From an uncultured Oscillibacter sp. (GTDB lineage: Bacteria; Bacillota; Clostridia; Oscillospirales; Oscillospiraceae): DNA of 12,472 bases. The first letter of the stretch is position 1. Each line of letters begins with the position of its first letter. Positions 12,182 to 12,472 of this stretch are shown here, piece after piece. The notes under the pieces were generated by a model. That model worked only from the letters and a program-made list of their open reading frames with translations. It made no database searches and was not told where the DNA came from. Location of the stretch: positions 1 to 12,472 of the forward strand of contig CAJUBX010000070.1 in assembly GCA_910585165.1 (NCBI GenBank), given 5' to 3'. The translations under genes were made by a program, and so were the position numbers.

Positions 12182-12201
12182 TTTCCCGCCCGGGCGGGAA
12201 A
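12182..12201. promoter_or_regulatory. Perfect 20-bp GC-rich palindrome in a divergent intergenic region
   Basis: TTTCCCGCCCGGGCGGGAAA is its own inverse complement with no loop. It lies between the leftward nitroreductase start (12140), roughly at that gene's -35 position, and the third sigma gene's promoter. It could be a regulator binding site; with the following T-tract (12203-12209) it could also act as a rightward terminator. Confidence 0.4.
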
Positions 12202-12224
12202 ATTTTTTTAAACTTCAAAATTAT

Positions 12225-12254
12225 GTGACAAATTCCCCTTCCCCGTCGTACAAT
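12225..12254 (+). promoter_or_regulatory. Predicted promoter of the third sigma gene
   Basis: GTGACA (12225-12230), an 18-bp spacer and TACAAT (12249-12254) precede the start at 12348. An AAAATTTTTTT tract (12199-12209) lies upstream, as at the other two sigma genes. Confidence 0.5.
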
Positions 12255-12270
12255 CAGTGAGAGTACTCTT

Positions 12271-12320
12271 AGAGCCTATCCGCAAATTATCCGCACGCAG
12301 CCTGTTCGCGGATGGGCTCT
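12271..12320 (+). promoter_or_regulatory. Leader hairpin before the third sigma gene
   Basis: AGAGCCTATCCGC (12271-12283) pairs with GCGGATGGGCTCT (12308-12320) over 13 positions with one G-U pair. It sits in the 5' leader, 27 bp before the start codon, without a T-run. Just upstream, AGAGTACTCT (12260-12269) is a perfect palindrome. Confidence 0.5.
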
Positions 12321-12347
12321 TAACCAACTGACAAACGAGGACAACAT

Positions 12348-12472
12348 ATGGACAAGGCCAGTTTCACCGCCGCCGTCCGGCGCTATCAGAATACGGTTTA
12401 CCGCGCGTCCCTCCATGCCCTGGGCAGCCCCCAGGACGCGGACGACGCCGTGCAGGAGGTCTTTTTGCGCCT
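12348..12472 (+). CDS. ECF sigma factor, N-terminal part (runs off the window)
   Basis: The frame starts ATG with ACGAGG 7 nt upstream and reads MDKASFTAAVRRYQNTVYRA, then LHALGSPQDADDAVQEVFLR, to the window edge. This is the beginning of sigma-70 region 2 of an ECF sigma factor: a helical start, a Tyr-Arg aromatic segment, then the DADDAVQEVF motif that contacts core RNA polymerase. Only about 41 residues are visible, so subtype and partner are unknown; an anti-sigma gene would be expected just downstream. It has its own predicted promoter and a leader hairpin. It is the third ECF sigma gene in 5.5 kb. Confidence 0.88.
   Translation, partial: MDKASFTAAVRRYQNTVYRASLHALGSPQDADDAVQEVFLR

Overview
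The window looks like chromosome of a GC-rich, gut-type Firmicute, most plausibly an Oscillospirales (Flavonifractor/Lawsonibacter/Oscillibacter-like) bacterium. The evidence is the C-rich zinc form of ribosomal protein L31, strong AGGAGG-type ribosome binding sites, a T-box riboswitch, SigV/RsiV-type genes, an HflX-type GTPase, and GC-rich codon use in nearly every gene. The taxon is inferred from gene content only.

Layout. (1) Bases 1-724 are less GC-rich and carry two tiny leftward genes of the kind found beside mobilisation genes of Firmicute conjugative elements, preceded by about 350 bp packed with stem-loops. This is probably the edge or remnant of an integrated element, with a candidate oriT/control region. 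(2) 772-1650: rpmE with promoter and terminator, then an orphan Imm26-type immunity gene. (3) 1711-2306: a flavin-reductase-like gene whose stop codon lies inside a 181-bp element (2289-2469) made of two consecutive multi-hairpin 'cloverleafs'. (4) 2494-3967: hflX, tail-to-tail with a 71-aa hypothetical gene. (5) 4011-4926: a divergent control region, then an XRE regulator overlapping a YigZ/IMPACT gene. (6) 4927-5142: a 162-bp hairpin-rich, MITE-like segment between two copies of the same 27-bp terminator palindrome. (7) 5145-6813: a leftward operon of a DUF3298-like lipoprotein and a macrodomain protein. (8) 7023-8344: a rightward ECF sigma factor and RsiV-like anti-sigma factor. (9) 9613-8394: a second, leftward ECF sigma factor and membrane anti-sigma-like protein, convergent with the first pair. 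(10) 11658-9778: a stand-alone TrpB2-type tryptophan synthase beta chain behind a T-box riboswitch whose specifier reads TGG (Trp). (11) A C-terminally truncated nitroreductase. (12) The start of a third ECF sigma factor, running off the right edge.

How the genes may work together. About half of the window is devoted to envelope-stress-type signalling: three ECF sigma genes in 5.5 kb, two with overlapping membrane partners. A lipoprotein with an RsiV-like C-terminal region is transcribed divergently from the RsiV-type pair. All three sigma genes have an A/T tract upstream of the predicted promoter. The TrpB2 gene is predicted to be switched on when tRNA-Trp is uncharged, which fits indole salvage or tryptophan supply. 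The most unusual features are non-coding: the twin cloverleaf element and the terminator-flanked hairpin element. I found no CRISPR array, tRNA, rRNA or complete insertion sequence.
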